From JAGOBX01 sp017999075 [NCBI: Candidatus Babelota bacterium] (GTDB taxonomy: Bacteria > JAGOBX01), in contig JAGOBX010000281.1 of the NCBI GenBank assembly GCA_017999075.1, positions 1-5,351 of the forward strand: a stretch of DNA of 5,351 nucleotides. The letters are read 5' to 3'. The position numbers and the translations under genes are program-made. Of this stretch, positions 1 through 5,351 are shown in pieces. Below the pieces are notes generated by a model. That model saw only the letters and a list, made by a program, of their open reading frames with translations. It was not told the origin of the DNA and did not search any database. Within the stretch, counting starts at the first letter, position 1. Each line of letters starts with the position of its first letter.

Positions 1-124
1 CTTCTATGCTGTACCCGCTGATTTTGTTTTTCATAATATTTATTCCTGCAGGATCAACCTCCAGAGAATATAAATATTTTATTATATTTTCTTCTAAATT
101 AAATTTTATAATTTTACTTATCAT
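1..124 (-). CDS. folP: Probable dihydropteroate synthase, N-terminal 41 residues (partial, runs off left edge)
   Basis: Reading leftward from the ATG at 124-122, the frame stays open to the window edge and gives 41 residues. The recognisable part is VDPAGINIM followed by a basic stretch. This resembles the N-terminal extension of many bacterial dihydropteroate synthases, which carry a GVDPAGxxIMxxKA-like segment before the TIM barrel. The enzyme joins 6-hydroxymethyl-dihydropterin pyrophosphate to p-aminobenzoate in cytosolic folate synthesis. The catalytic barrel lies outside the window, so no active-site residue can be checked. The start is supported by its ATGA overlap with the folE stop codon, which suggests translational coupling; only a weak purine run (AAGAAAA) precedes it. 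Context adds weight: folE is directly upstream, and ftsH next to folP is an old neighbourhood also found in E. coli. The alternative is an unrelated short protein, since the assignment rests on one short motif plus context. Confidence 0.62.
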   Translation of the reverse strand, partial: MISKIIKFNLEENIIKYLYSLEVDPAGINIMKNKISGYSIE

Positions 125-684
125 ATTTTTTTTCTTAATAATTCAAAAGCTTCCGTTCTTATTCTTGAATCGGATCTGAATACTCCCCGCAGCGCTGAAG
201 TGGCGGTGATAGTTCCGGGTTTTTTTATGCCTCTTATTGTCATGCATAAATGTTCTGCTTCTATGATAACTAAAACACCTTTTGGTTTTAACGACTCCAT
301 AAGAGTATTTGCAATCTGAGTAGTAAGCCGTTCCTGCAATTGAGGTCTTTTTGAAATTATGTCAATAACTCTTGCTAATTTACTTATGCCGGTTATAACT
401 GAATCATTTGGAATATAAGCTACTGTAGCAGTTCCGATGAATGGCAGCAAATGATGCTCGCAGAACGAAAAAAACGGAATGTCTTTAACCATTACAAGTT
501 CTTCATATTTTTCTTCTTTGAAAATTTTAATAACATCTGCCGGATTTTTTTTCAGGCCGCTGAAAACTTCCTGATACATTTTTGCCACGCGTTCAGGAGT
601 TCCTGATAATCCTTCTCTGGTGATGTCTTCGTCAATTCCTTCAAGAATTAATTTAACGCCTTGTTTTATTTTTTCAATATCCAT
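121..684 (-). CDS. folE: GTP cyclohydrolase I (type I, FolE)
   Basis: FolE converts GTP to 7,8-dihydroneopterin triphosphate and formate, the first committed step of tetrahydrofolate synthesis. It works in the cytosol, normally as a toroidal homodecamer. The 187 residues match the compact form of the family. The N-terminal part carries the [12 protein letters not shown] helix (about 28-39). The zinc site is complete: C75 and H78 in [10 protein letters not shown], and C147 in [10 protein letters not shown]. The catalytic histidines equivalent to E. coli H112 and H179 are H77 and H145. The segment around 97-121 ([11 protein letters not shown] to QLQERLT) and the ending [10 protein letters not shown] are also typical. 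The ATG at 684-682 is the natural start; a close-set GAAAGAG (693-687) is the only Shine-Dalgarno-like element. It lies 48 nt after ftsH with no terminator visible between them, and its TGA overlaps the folP start, so it is the middle gene of the ftsH-folE-folP operon. Nothing suggests decay. Confidence 0.97.
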   Translation of the reverse strand: MDIEKIKQGVKLILEGIDEDITREGLSGTPERVAKMYQEVFSGLKKNPADVIKIFKEEKYEELVMVKDIPFFSFCEHHLLPFIGTATVAYIPNDSVITGISKLARVIDIISKRPQLQERLTTQIANTLMESLKPKGVLVIIEAEHLCMTIRGIKKPGTITATSALRGVFRSDSRIRTEAFELLRKKI

Positions 685-732
685 AACTCTTTCAAAAAAA
701 TAATTAAATTTTATAAATAAAATATATACTTA

Positions 733-3105
733 TTATTCTCTTTTTTTATCGTTAACTTTTGTAACAAGCCCATCCAGAATTTTTGCAGCTTGTTCTTCTT
801 TAGTGGGCTCTATAAACAAAATTTTTGTTCTACGGTTTTTTGCTCTGCCTTCTGCAGTGGCATTATCTCCGATCGGGTCCGAATCGCCTTTTCCTATAGC
901 AGCAACAATTGACGAATTTATATTACATTCGTTTATTAAAAATTGTTTAACTGTATCAGCCCGTTTTTGAGATAATGTTTTATTAGCTTCAATTGCCCCT
1001 AAACTGTCAGTATATCCTATAATTTCAATTCGCGGTTGTTTTTTTTCGTATTTTTTGGGATCAGACTCGATTTTTTCTTTTATTATTTTTCCGATTTTTA
1101 ATAATGCCGATTTTGCATCTTCGGTTAAAATTGATTCAAGGGAATTGAACATCATTCCTGCTATTGTAAATGTAGAAATGTTATCTGCAGTCATCATTCC
1201 TATAGGAATTCCATTGCTTCTTTCTGATTGCAGCGCATTTACTGCTTCAATGTTTTCTCCTCTTATTAGCGCTCTTACTTCGTCTCCTTCGATAGTTTCT
1301 TTTAAAAGAAGTATCTCGGCTATTTTATCTAAGGTTTCTCTGTTTTCCCTTAATATTTTTTCTGCTAAGGAATATTGTTCGAATACAATTCTTTTGATTT
1401 CGGAATCAAGATCTATTCCTGTATTTTCACTGTGATCTTTTTGATAGGATAATTCGCGCCCGAGAAACGGGTGTTCTTCGCGTTTGCCGAATTGTACAGG
1501 ACCTATTTTATCACTCATCCCCCATTCGCAAACCATTTTACGCGCAAGATGAGTTGCGCGTTCTATATCATTTGCGGCTCCTGTTGTTGGAGCTGAAAAT
1601 ACAAGGTTTTCTGCAGCTCTGCCTCCCATAAAAACAGCTATTTTCCCAAGTAAAATTTCTTTTGAATGACTGTGTTTTTCTTCTTCAGGAAGCTGAATGG
1701 TTGCGCCGAGCGCTCTTCCTCGCGGGATAATAGTTATTTTATGTAAAGGATCAGTTCCAGGTATCATTTCTGCAACAAGCGCGTGACCCGCTTCATGATA
1801 AGCAGTTTCTCTTTTTTCTTTTTCTTTAATAACAAGACTTCTGCGTGCAGGGCCCATTAAAACTTTGTCTTTTGCATCTTCAAGTTCTGCCATTGTTACT
1901 ACATCGAGATTTTTTCTTGCGGCAAGCAAGGCGGCTTCATTCATAAGATTTTCCAAATCAGCTCCTGAAAAACCCGGACATCCTCTGGCTATAACTTCAA
2001 GATCAATGTGTATATCAAGAGGAATTTTTTTTGAATGAACTTTCAATATACCTACTCTGCCTTTTAAATCAGGATTATCAACTATGACATTTCTGTCAAA
2101 TCTTCCCGGACGCAGCAAAGCCGGATCTAATACGTCAGGTCTGTTTGTGGCAGCGATTAAAATGACTCCTTCGTTTGTTTCAAATCCATCCATTTCGACG
2201 AGCAGTGCGTTTAATGTCTGCTCTCTTTCGTCGTGGCCTCCGCCTAATCCTGCTCCGCGCTGCCTTCCTACTGCATCAATTTCATCGATGAATATTATGC
2301 AAGGAGCGTGTTTTTTCCCCTGCTCAAATAAATCTCGAACCCTGCTTGCACCTACGCCAACAAACATTTCTACAAAATCAGAACCTGATATGCTTAAAAA
2401 CGGAACTCCTGCTTCGCCTGCTACAGCGCGGGCAAGCAATGTTTTTCCTGTTCCTGGAGGGCCCACAACCAAAACTCCTTTTGGAATTCTGCCTCCCAAT
2501 CTCTGAAACTTTTTAGGATCTTTTAGAAAATCTATTATTTCTTCAAGTTCTTTTTTAGCTTCTTCACATCCGGCTACATCTGAAAATGTTACCTTGGGAA
2601 GATTGCTTATAAAAAGTTTAGCTCTGCTTTTTCCGAATGAGAATGCGCCTTTTCCGCCGCCTATGATATTTCTGTAAAATATGAACCACAGAAATAATAT
2701 AAATAAGATCATAGGACCCCAGCTGAATAGAAAATTACTCCAAAAACCGGCTTCTTCCTGATGCTGATATTTTACAATTTTAATATTTTTTTTTGATAAA
2801 TCTTCAATAAATTTATAATCAATTTGAGGTATAACGCATTTGAATTTGTGGAAACCTGTTATGTCTTTGTATTCTCCAACAAGAATTTTTTCCTGAACCG
2901 TGACTTCTGTTATAGTTATTTTGTTTGAATCGTCAAGTTTGTTTTCTTGTGATAAATCGTGTTTTCGGACAAGATCTACAAATTCGGAATAACTTAATTC
3001 CGTTATTTTTTTCCCTTCAGGCTGTTGATTAAAAGATAAAAATAAGGCTGTTATAACTAATCCCAGAAGTAACCAAAACGCAAGGTTTTTTGATGAATCT
3101 TTCAT
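733..3105 (-). CDS. ftsH: ATP-dependent zinc metalloprotease FtsH with a C-terminal OmpA-like domain fusion
   Basis: FtsH is a hexameric inner-membrane AAA+ protease that extracts and degrades misfolded membrane proteins and short-lived regulators. Order along the 790 residues: TM1 about 7-25; periplasmic domain about 26-120; TM2 about 124-146, followed by a basic glycine-rich stretch that fixes the rest in the cytoplasm; AAA+ module with Walker A GPPGTGKT (215-222), pore loop MFVGVG (247-252), Walker B IIFIDEID (270-277) and second region of homology with R332 and R335; protease with HEAGH (437-441) as zinc site and D513 in [11 protein letters not shown] as the likely third ligand. A normal FtsH ends near residue 616. 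This one continues through a linker (617-640) into an OmpA-C-like domain (641-765) and a charged tail. The start is fixed by an in-frame TAG just upstream; the AGGAG ribosome site lies 12 nt away, rather far. It is first gene of an operon with folE and folP. The protease appears fully active; the fusion is the oddity. Confidence 0.97.
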   Translation of the reverse strand: MKDSSKNLAFWLLLGLVITALFLSFNQQPEGKKITELSYSEFVDLVRKHDLSQENKLDDSNKITITEVTVQEKILVGEYKDITGFHKFKCVIPQIDYKFIEDLSKKNIKIVKYQHQEEAGFWSNFLFSWGPMILFILFLWFIFYRNIIGGGKGAFSFGKSRAKLFISNLPKVTFSDVAGCEEAKKELEEIIDFLKDPKKFQRLGGRIPKGVLVVGPPGTGKTLLARAVAGEAGVPFLSISGSDFVEMFVGVGASRVRDLFEQGKKHAPCIIFIDEIDAVGRQRGAGLGGGHDEREQTLNALLVEMDGFETNEGVILIAATNRPDVLDPALLRPGRFDRNVIVDNPDLKGRVGILKVHSKKIPLDIHIDLEVIARGCPGFSGADLENLMNEAALLAARKNLDVVTMAELEDAKDKVLMGPARRSLVIKEKEKRETAYHEAGHALVAEMIPGTDPLHKITIIPRGRALGATIQLPEEEKHSHSKEILLGKIAVFMGGRAAENLVFSAPTTGAANDIERATHLARKMVCEWGMSDKIGPVQFGKREEHPFLGRELSYQKDHSENTGIDLDSEIKRIVFEQYSLAEKILRENRETLDKIAEILLLKETIEGDEVRALIRGENIEAVNALQSERSNGIPIGMMTADNISTFTIAGMMFNSLESILTEDAKSALLKIGKIIKEKIESDPKKYEKKQPRIEIIGYTDSLGAIEANKTLSQKRADTVKQFLINECNINSSIVAAIGKGDSDPIGDNATAEGRAKNRRTKILFIEPTKEEQAAKILDGLVTKVNDKKRE
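811..1185 (-). other. OmpA-C-like (peptidoglycan-binding family) domain encoded in frame at the 3' end of ftsH
   Basis: This stretch encodes residues 641-765 of the FtsH fusion. It follows the OmpA-C pattern throughout: an opening [15 protein letters not shown] strand in place of the usual xxGxxFDSGxxxL; a helix [16 protein letters not shown]; the core [11 protein letters not shown] (693-703); the helix LSQKRADTV (711-719); and the closing [17 protein letters not shown] (746-762). In Acinetobacter OmpA, Asp271 and Arg286 hold the diaminopimelate of the cell wall. Here D700 and R715 occupy the equivalent places with the same spacing of 15. There is no signal peptide or convincing membrane segment before the domain, so by FtsH topology it should lie in the cytoplasm. 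Base composition and codon use look like the rest of ftsH, with no hint of recent acquisition. The family assignment is secure; ligand and role are inference. Confidence 0.92.
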
Positions 3106-3117
3106 TATCTGAAAATA

Positions 3118-3122
3118 CTCCT
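3118..3122 (-). promoter_or_regulatory. Ribosome binding site of ftsH (AGGAG), unusually distant
   Basis: AGGAG on the minus strand ends 12 nt before the ftsH ATG at 3105, longer than the usual 5-9 nt. No ATG, GTG or TTG in frame lies between them, and an in-frame TAG overlaps the site, so no better-spaced start exists. It directly follows the third leader hairpin, so folding could affect its access. Confidence 0.55.
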
Positions 3123-3123
3123 A

Positions 3124-3143
3124 TCCGCAATAAAATTTGCAGA
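3124..3143 (-). repeat. Inverted repeat (RNA hairpin) just upstream of the ftsH ribosome site
   Basis: Read on the minus strand, TCTGCAA and TTGCGGA flank a six-base loop (ATTTTA). They form a 7-bp stem with one G-U wobble. The stem ends one base before AGGAG, so it could influence initiation of ftsH translation. At this length chance is possible. Confidence 0.4.
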
Positions 3144-3155
3144 ATTAACATTAAT

Positions 3156-3170
3156 CCGGAAATTTTCCGG
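3156..3170. repeat. Near-perfect palindrome CCGGAAA-T-TTTCCGG in the ftsH leader
   Basis: The 7-bp arms match exactly around a single central base. As DNA it looks like an operator for a dimeric regulator. As RNA it would form a 6-bp hairpin with a three-base loop. It lies about 50 bp before the ftsH start and about 95 bp downstream of the proposed -10 box, too far for simple blocking of RNA polymerase binding. Confidence 0.5.
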
Positions 3171-3177
3171 GGTATAA

Positions 3178-3214
3178 GCGGTTTTTGTCTTTGATAAAAT
3201 AAAATGAAAACCGC
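3178..3214. repeat. Inverted repeat GCGGTTTT / AAAACCGC, 21-bp spacing
   Basis: Exact 8-bp arms lie at 3178-3185 and 3207-3214. The repeat is in the transcribed leader of ftsH and would form the first hairpin. Neither strand has a T-run after the stem, which argues against an intrinsic terminator. Confidence 0.45.
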
Positions 3215-3264
3215 CAAAAAACAAATAATGCATGACACAAATAATTACATTATTCAAGGAAACG

Positions 3265-3292
3265 ATTATAATGAATATAAAAAAAATAGCAA
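3265..3292 (-). promoter_or_regulatory. Sigma-70-type promoter for the ftsH-folE-folP operon
   Basis: On the minus strand a perfect TATAAT -10 box (3270-3265) follows a TTGCTA -35 box (3292-3287) with a 16-bp, T-rich spacer. It points toward ftsH and would start transcription near 3258. It is the best housekeeping-type match on this strand of the gap. AT-rich DNA yields chance boxes, so this is a prediction. Confidence 0.6.
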
Positions 3293-3303
3293 GATAAAAA
3301 AAC

Positions 3304-3332
3304 TTGACTTTAAGTTATTAGTTAGATAATAT
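3304..3332 (+). promoter_or_regulatory. Sigma-70-type promoter for lepA
   Basis: TTGACT (3304-3309) and TAATAT (3327-3332) are separated by the ideal 17 bp, each one base from consensus. Transcription would begin near 3339, giving a leader of about 36 nt before lepA. Its -35 box lies only 11 bp from that of the divergent ftsH promoter. Confidence 0.65.
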
Positions 3333-3374
3333 GTAACGCAATTTTTTATAAATTATAAGATATGGTTTTAAAAT

Positions 3375-5156
3375 ATGGATTCTTCTAAAATTAGAAATTT
3401 TTGTATAATTGCGCATATTGATCACGGAAAATCGACGCTTGCAGACAGATTGATTGAATTGACAAAAACTGTCGATAGAAGACGTATGCGCGAACAGCTT
3501 CTTGATGATATGGACCTCGAACGTGAAAGAGGTATAACTATTAAAGCAAAAAGCATTAGAATGACTTATAAAGATTATCAATTTAATTTAATAGATACTC
3601 CAGGTCATGTTGATTTTACTTATGAAGTTTCACGGAGTTTGTCTGCTTGTGAAGGAGCTCTGCTTGTTGTAGATGCGACTCAGGGAGTAGAAGCTCAGAC
3701 TATAGCTAATTTGTATCTTGCGCTTGATAATAATCTTGAAATACTGCCTATTATTAATAAAGTTGATATGGTAAATGCTGATGTTGATAAAACAATTAAT
3801 CAGTTAATAGAACTCGGGCTTGATATTGAAAATGTAGTTTGCATAAGCGCAAAAACAGGAGAAAATGTAGAAAAAATCTTGGATTTAATTGTTGAAAAAG
3901 TTCCTTCTCCAAAAGGTGATGAAGAAAAAGGTTTTCTAAAATGCTTGATTTTTGATTCTCATTATGATTCATATCAAGGAGTAATTCTTAATGTCAGAGT
4001 AAAAAGCGGTGTCATTAAAAAAGGAATGAAAATAAAATTAATGGCTACTGCAAATATTTATACTGTTACTGAAGTTGGTGTTATGAATCCTGATATGAAA
4101 TCAGTGGATTCATTAAGTGAAGGGGAAGTAGGATATTGTATAGCAGGAATTAAATTTCTTAATGAAGTGAAAATAGGAGATACTCTTACAGAATCCGCTG
4201 CTCCGTGTACTAAAGCCTTACCTGGATTCAAAGAAATAAGGCCTGTTGTTTTTTGCGGATTTTATCCGATTAATGCCGATGATTTTGAATTATTGAGAGA
4301 TTCTCTTGCAAAATTGCAATTGAACGATTCAGCATTTAATTATGTTCCTGAAACTTCTGCTGCGCTTGGTTTTGGCTTTAAATGCGGATTTCTCGGATTG
4401 CTTCATCTTGAAATTATTGCTGAAAGATTGCATAGAGAATTCGATATGTCTATAGTAATGACTACTCCTGGAGTTTTATATAAAATTGAAACTACTGAAG
4501 GTAATTTGATTGAGATTGATTCTGCATATAAACTGCCTGATCCTTCTAAATATATTAAAATTTACGAACCTTATGTTAAAGGTTCAATTATTGTACTTGA
4601 TGAATTTGTTGGCAATGTAATGAAACTTTGCGAAGAATACCGGGCGATTTTCGGAAAAATGGAATATATAGGAACAACTAAAGTAATACTTAATTATGAA
4701 TTGCCTTTAGGAGAAATTATTATAGATTTTTATGACAGATTAAAATCTTGCACTAAAGGTTATGGTTCATTTGATTATGAATTGTCGGATTATAAAGTTG
4801 GCGACCTTGTAAAACTCGGAATTTTAATAAATAATGAAAATGTAGATGCTTTATCTATTATTGTGCATAAGGATAAAGCGTATGAAAAAGGAAAAAATGT
4901 TGTAGAAAAACTTAAAGAACTTATACCGCGTCAACAATTTTCCATTCCTATACAGGCTGCTATAGGTTCAAGAATAATAGCGCGTGAAACAATTAAAGCT
5001 TTTAGAAAAGATGTAACTTCAAGGTGTTACGGAGGGGATATAACAAGAAAACGCAAACTTCTTGAACGCCAGAAAGAAGGTAAGAAGAAAATGAAACAAA
5101 TCGGTAACGTTGATATCCCAAAAGATGCTTTTTTAGCCGCATTAAGGATAAAATAA
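3375..5156 (+). CDS. lepA: Elongation factor 4 (EF4/LepA), ribosome-associated translational GTPase
   Basis: LepA is a near-universal bacterial GTPase that binds ribosomes and acts in translation: back-translocation has been reported in vitro, and initiation or subunit assembly effects in vivo. The 593 residues match the usual length of about 600. GTP-binding motifs are complete: G1 AHIDHGKST (13-21), G2 RGIT (52-55), G3 DTPGH (74-78, with the catalytic-type H78), G4 NKVD (128-131), G5 SAK (158-160). Domain II spans about 187-275. Domain III is marked by FELLRDSLAKLQLND and the signature LGFGFKCGFLGLLHLEI (331-347), followed by the EF-G domain V-like region. The LepA-specific C-terminal domain ends with CYGGDITRKRKLLERQKEGK (551-570). 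Start: the ATG at 3375 gives the expected MDSSKIRNFCIIAHIDHG beginning; the ATG at 3362 is out of frame. The Shine-Dalgarno is weak (AAGATATGG, too distant). It is transcribed from its own promoter, divergent from ftsH. The gene looks intact. Confidence 0.98.
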   Translation: MDSSKIRNFCIIAHIDHGKSTLADRLIELTKTVDRRRMREQLLDDMDLERERGITIKAKSIRMTYKDYQFNLIDTPGHVDFTYEVSRSLSACEGALLVVDATQGVEAQTIANLYLALDNNLEILPIINKVDMVNADVDKTINQLIELGLDIENVVCISAKTGENVEKILDLIVEKVPSPKGDEEKGFLKCLIFDSHYDSYQGVILNVRVKSGVIKKGMKIKLMATANIYTVTEVGVMNPDMKSVDSLSEGEVGYCIAGIKFLNEVKIGDTLTESAAPCTKALPGFKEIRPVVFCGFYPINADDFELLRDSLAKLQLNDSAFNYVPETSAALGFGFKCGFLGLLHLEIIAERLHREFDMSIVMTTPGVLYKIETTEGNLIEIDSAYKLPDPSKYIKIYEPYVKGSIIVLDEFVGNVMKLCEEYRAIFGKMEYIGTTKVILNYELPLGEIIIDFYDRLKSCTKGYGSFDYELSDYKVGDLVKLGILINNENVDALSIIVHKDKAYEKGKNVVEKLKELIPRQQFSIPIQAAIGSRIIARETIKAFRKDVTSRCYGGDITRKRKLLERQKEGKKKMKQIGNVDIPKDAFLAALRIK

Positions 5157-5159
5157 TTC

Positions 5160-5206
5160 AAAAACTAAAAAAAATGTAAAATTAATTTAAGTTTTTTAAT
5201 TTTTTG
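5160..5206 (+). terminator. Weak candidate terminator after lepA
   Basis: AAAAACT (5160-5166) pairs with AGTTTTT (5190-5196), and the right arm runs on into further T's before a G at 5206. The stem would be almost entirely A-U, without the GC-rich core of a standard intrinsic terminator. It is simply the only hairpin-plus-T structure in the 118-bp gap after lepA. Readthrough into the next gene or factor-dependent termination is equally possible. Confidence 0.25.
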
Positions 5207-5261
5207 CCGATATATATATCAAACAAAGCGAAACAAAAAGTAAAACTGAATATTAAAAAGC

Positions 5262-5269
5262 GAGGTGAT
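5262..5269 (+). promoter_or_regulatory. Very strong Shine-Dalgarno sequence for the downstream gene
   Basis: GAGGTGAT matches eight consecutive bases of the anti-Shine-Dalgarno complement and sits 5 nt before the ATG at 5275, an ideal spacing. It decides in favour of 5275 over the overlapping ATG at 5268. It is much stronger than the sites of lepA, folE or ftsH, suggesting high expression. Confidence 0.8.
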
Positions 5270-5274
5270 GGGAT

Positions 5275-5351
5275 ATGTCAATAGAAAAAATCAATGCAGT
5301 ACAATCTGTTCAATTATCCCAGAACATAAAAAAAGTAAAAGATTACGGAAC
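5275..5351 (+). CDS. Start of an unrecognised gene (partial, runs off right edge)
   Basis: From the ATG at 5275 the frame is open to the edge, giving 25 complete codons beginning MSIEKINAVQSVQLSQ and continuing lysine-rich. There is no signal peptide or membrane segment in the visible part, and I do not recognise the family. Reality of the gene rests mainly on the excellent Shine-Dalgarno at the right distance and on the amphipathic, ordinary-looking N-terminus. A second frame from the ATG at 5268 is also open to the edge but has its start inside the Shine-Dalgarno and a less protein-like composition. The gene follows lepA after 118 bp on the same strand. That gap contains the palindrome GATATATATATC (5209-5220), which might include a -10 element, though no good -35 box accompanies it. 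Confidence 0.7.
   Translation, partial: MSIEKINAVQSVQLSQNIKKVKDYG

Larger units (their letters stand above)
3106..3258 (-). promoter_or_regulatory. Long 5' leader of the ftsH operon with three successive inverted repeats
   Basis: If transcription starts about 7 nt past the TATAAT box, the ftsH mRNA has a leader of roughly 150 nt. This stretch contains no plausible gene. It carries three consecutive inverted repeats with GC-containing arms in otherwise very AT-rich DNA, at 3207-3214 with 3178-3185, at 3170-3156, and at 3143-3137 with 3130-3124, the last abutting the AGGAG site. No T-tract follows any of them, so they are not intrinsic terminators. I recognise no known riboswitch and no CIRCE heat-shock operator. 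Post-transcriptional control of ftsH or a repressor site are both possible. Confidence 0.4.

Noticed and set aside
1186-1257. Possibility that the FtsH-OmpA junction is a sequencing or assembly error
   Set aside because: It cannot be excluded, but the frame is continuous, the linker is of sensible length and composition, and no separate start region, signal peptide or intergenic sequence for the OmpA-like domain is visible.
1055-1435. Open frame of 126 codons on the plus strand inside ftsH
   Set aside because: It is antisense to conserved FtsH and OmpA-like coding sequence, has a serine/isoleucine-rich low-complexity composition and no ribosome site.
2084-2506. Open frame of 140 codons on the plus strand
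   Set aside because: It is the complement of the highly conserved AAA+ core of ftsH; the proline/serine-rich product is a shadow of glycine-rich motif codons.
3178-3214. Inverted repeat as an intrinsic terminator
   Set aside because: No T-tract follows the stem on either strand, and the 21-base loop is long; it also lies inside the predicted ftsH transcript.
3029-3238. Minus-strand frame of 69 codons overlapping the ftsH start
   Set aside because: It overlaps the ftsH N-terminus in another frame and covers the leader repeats; no ribosome site or recognisable protein features beyond AT-driven hydrophobicity.
3318-3581. Minus-strand frame of 87 codons across the lepA start
   Set aside because: It is antisense to the conserved GTPase motifs of LepA and covers the lepA promoter; no supporting signals.
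5209-5220. Palindrome GATATATATATC
   Set aside because: An alternating AT run in AT-rich DNA is self-complementary by nature; there is no second copy or other sign of an operator.

Overview
This is an AT-rich window of bacterial chromosome. It holds two divergent housekeeping transcription units separated by a 269-bp regulatory gap. The low GC, A/T-biased codon choice, FtsH, EF4/LepA and bacterial folate genes indicate a bacterium. An OmpA-like peptidoglycan-binding domain with the diaminopimelate-type Asp and Arg residues suggests a diderm (Gram-negative type) ancestry. I cannot place the lineage firmly. An AT-rich, possibly host-associated diderm such as an elusimicrobial relative would fit, but that is only a guess. 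There are no signs of mobile elements, CRISPR, tRNA or rRNA.

Minus strand, 3258 down to 1: a TTGCTA-16-TATAAT promoter drives a leader of about 150 nt with three inverted repeats. It is followed by ftsH (membrane AAA+ zinc protease), folE (GTP cyclohydrolase I) and the first 41 codons of a probable folP (dihydropteroate synthase), which runs off the left edge. folE and folP overlap by ATGA. The ftsH-folP link is conserved in distant bacteria, including E. coli, and folE fits beside it as the entry enzyme of the folate pathway.

Plus strand, 3304 to 5156: a near-consensus promoter (TTGACT-17-TAATAT) drives lepA, encoding the ribosomal elongation GTPase EF4, which appears intact. After an AT-only spacer, a new gene starts at 5275 behind a very strong Shine-Dalgarno sequence. 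Only 25 complete codons are visible and I do not recognise it.

The outstanding feature is FtsH. The usual protease ends near residue 616, but the reading frame continues through a short linker into a complete OmpA-C-like domain (about residues 641-765) and a charged tail, giving 790 residues. By the normal FtsH topology the C-terminus is cytoplasmic. A domain family that normally grips cell-wall peptides in the periplasm is therefore predicted to sit inside the cell on the protease hexamer, with its diaminopimelate-binding Asp and Arg retained at the usual spacing of 15 residues. This domain combination deserves verification and is the best candidate here for something undescribed.
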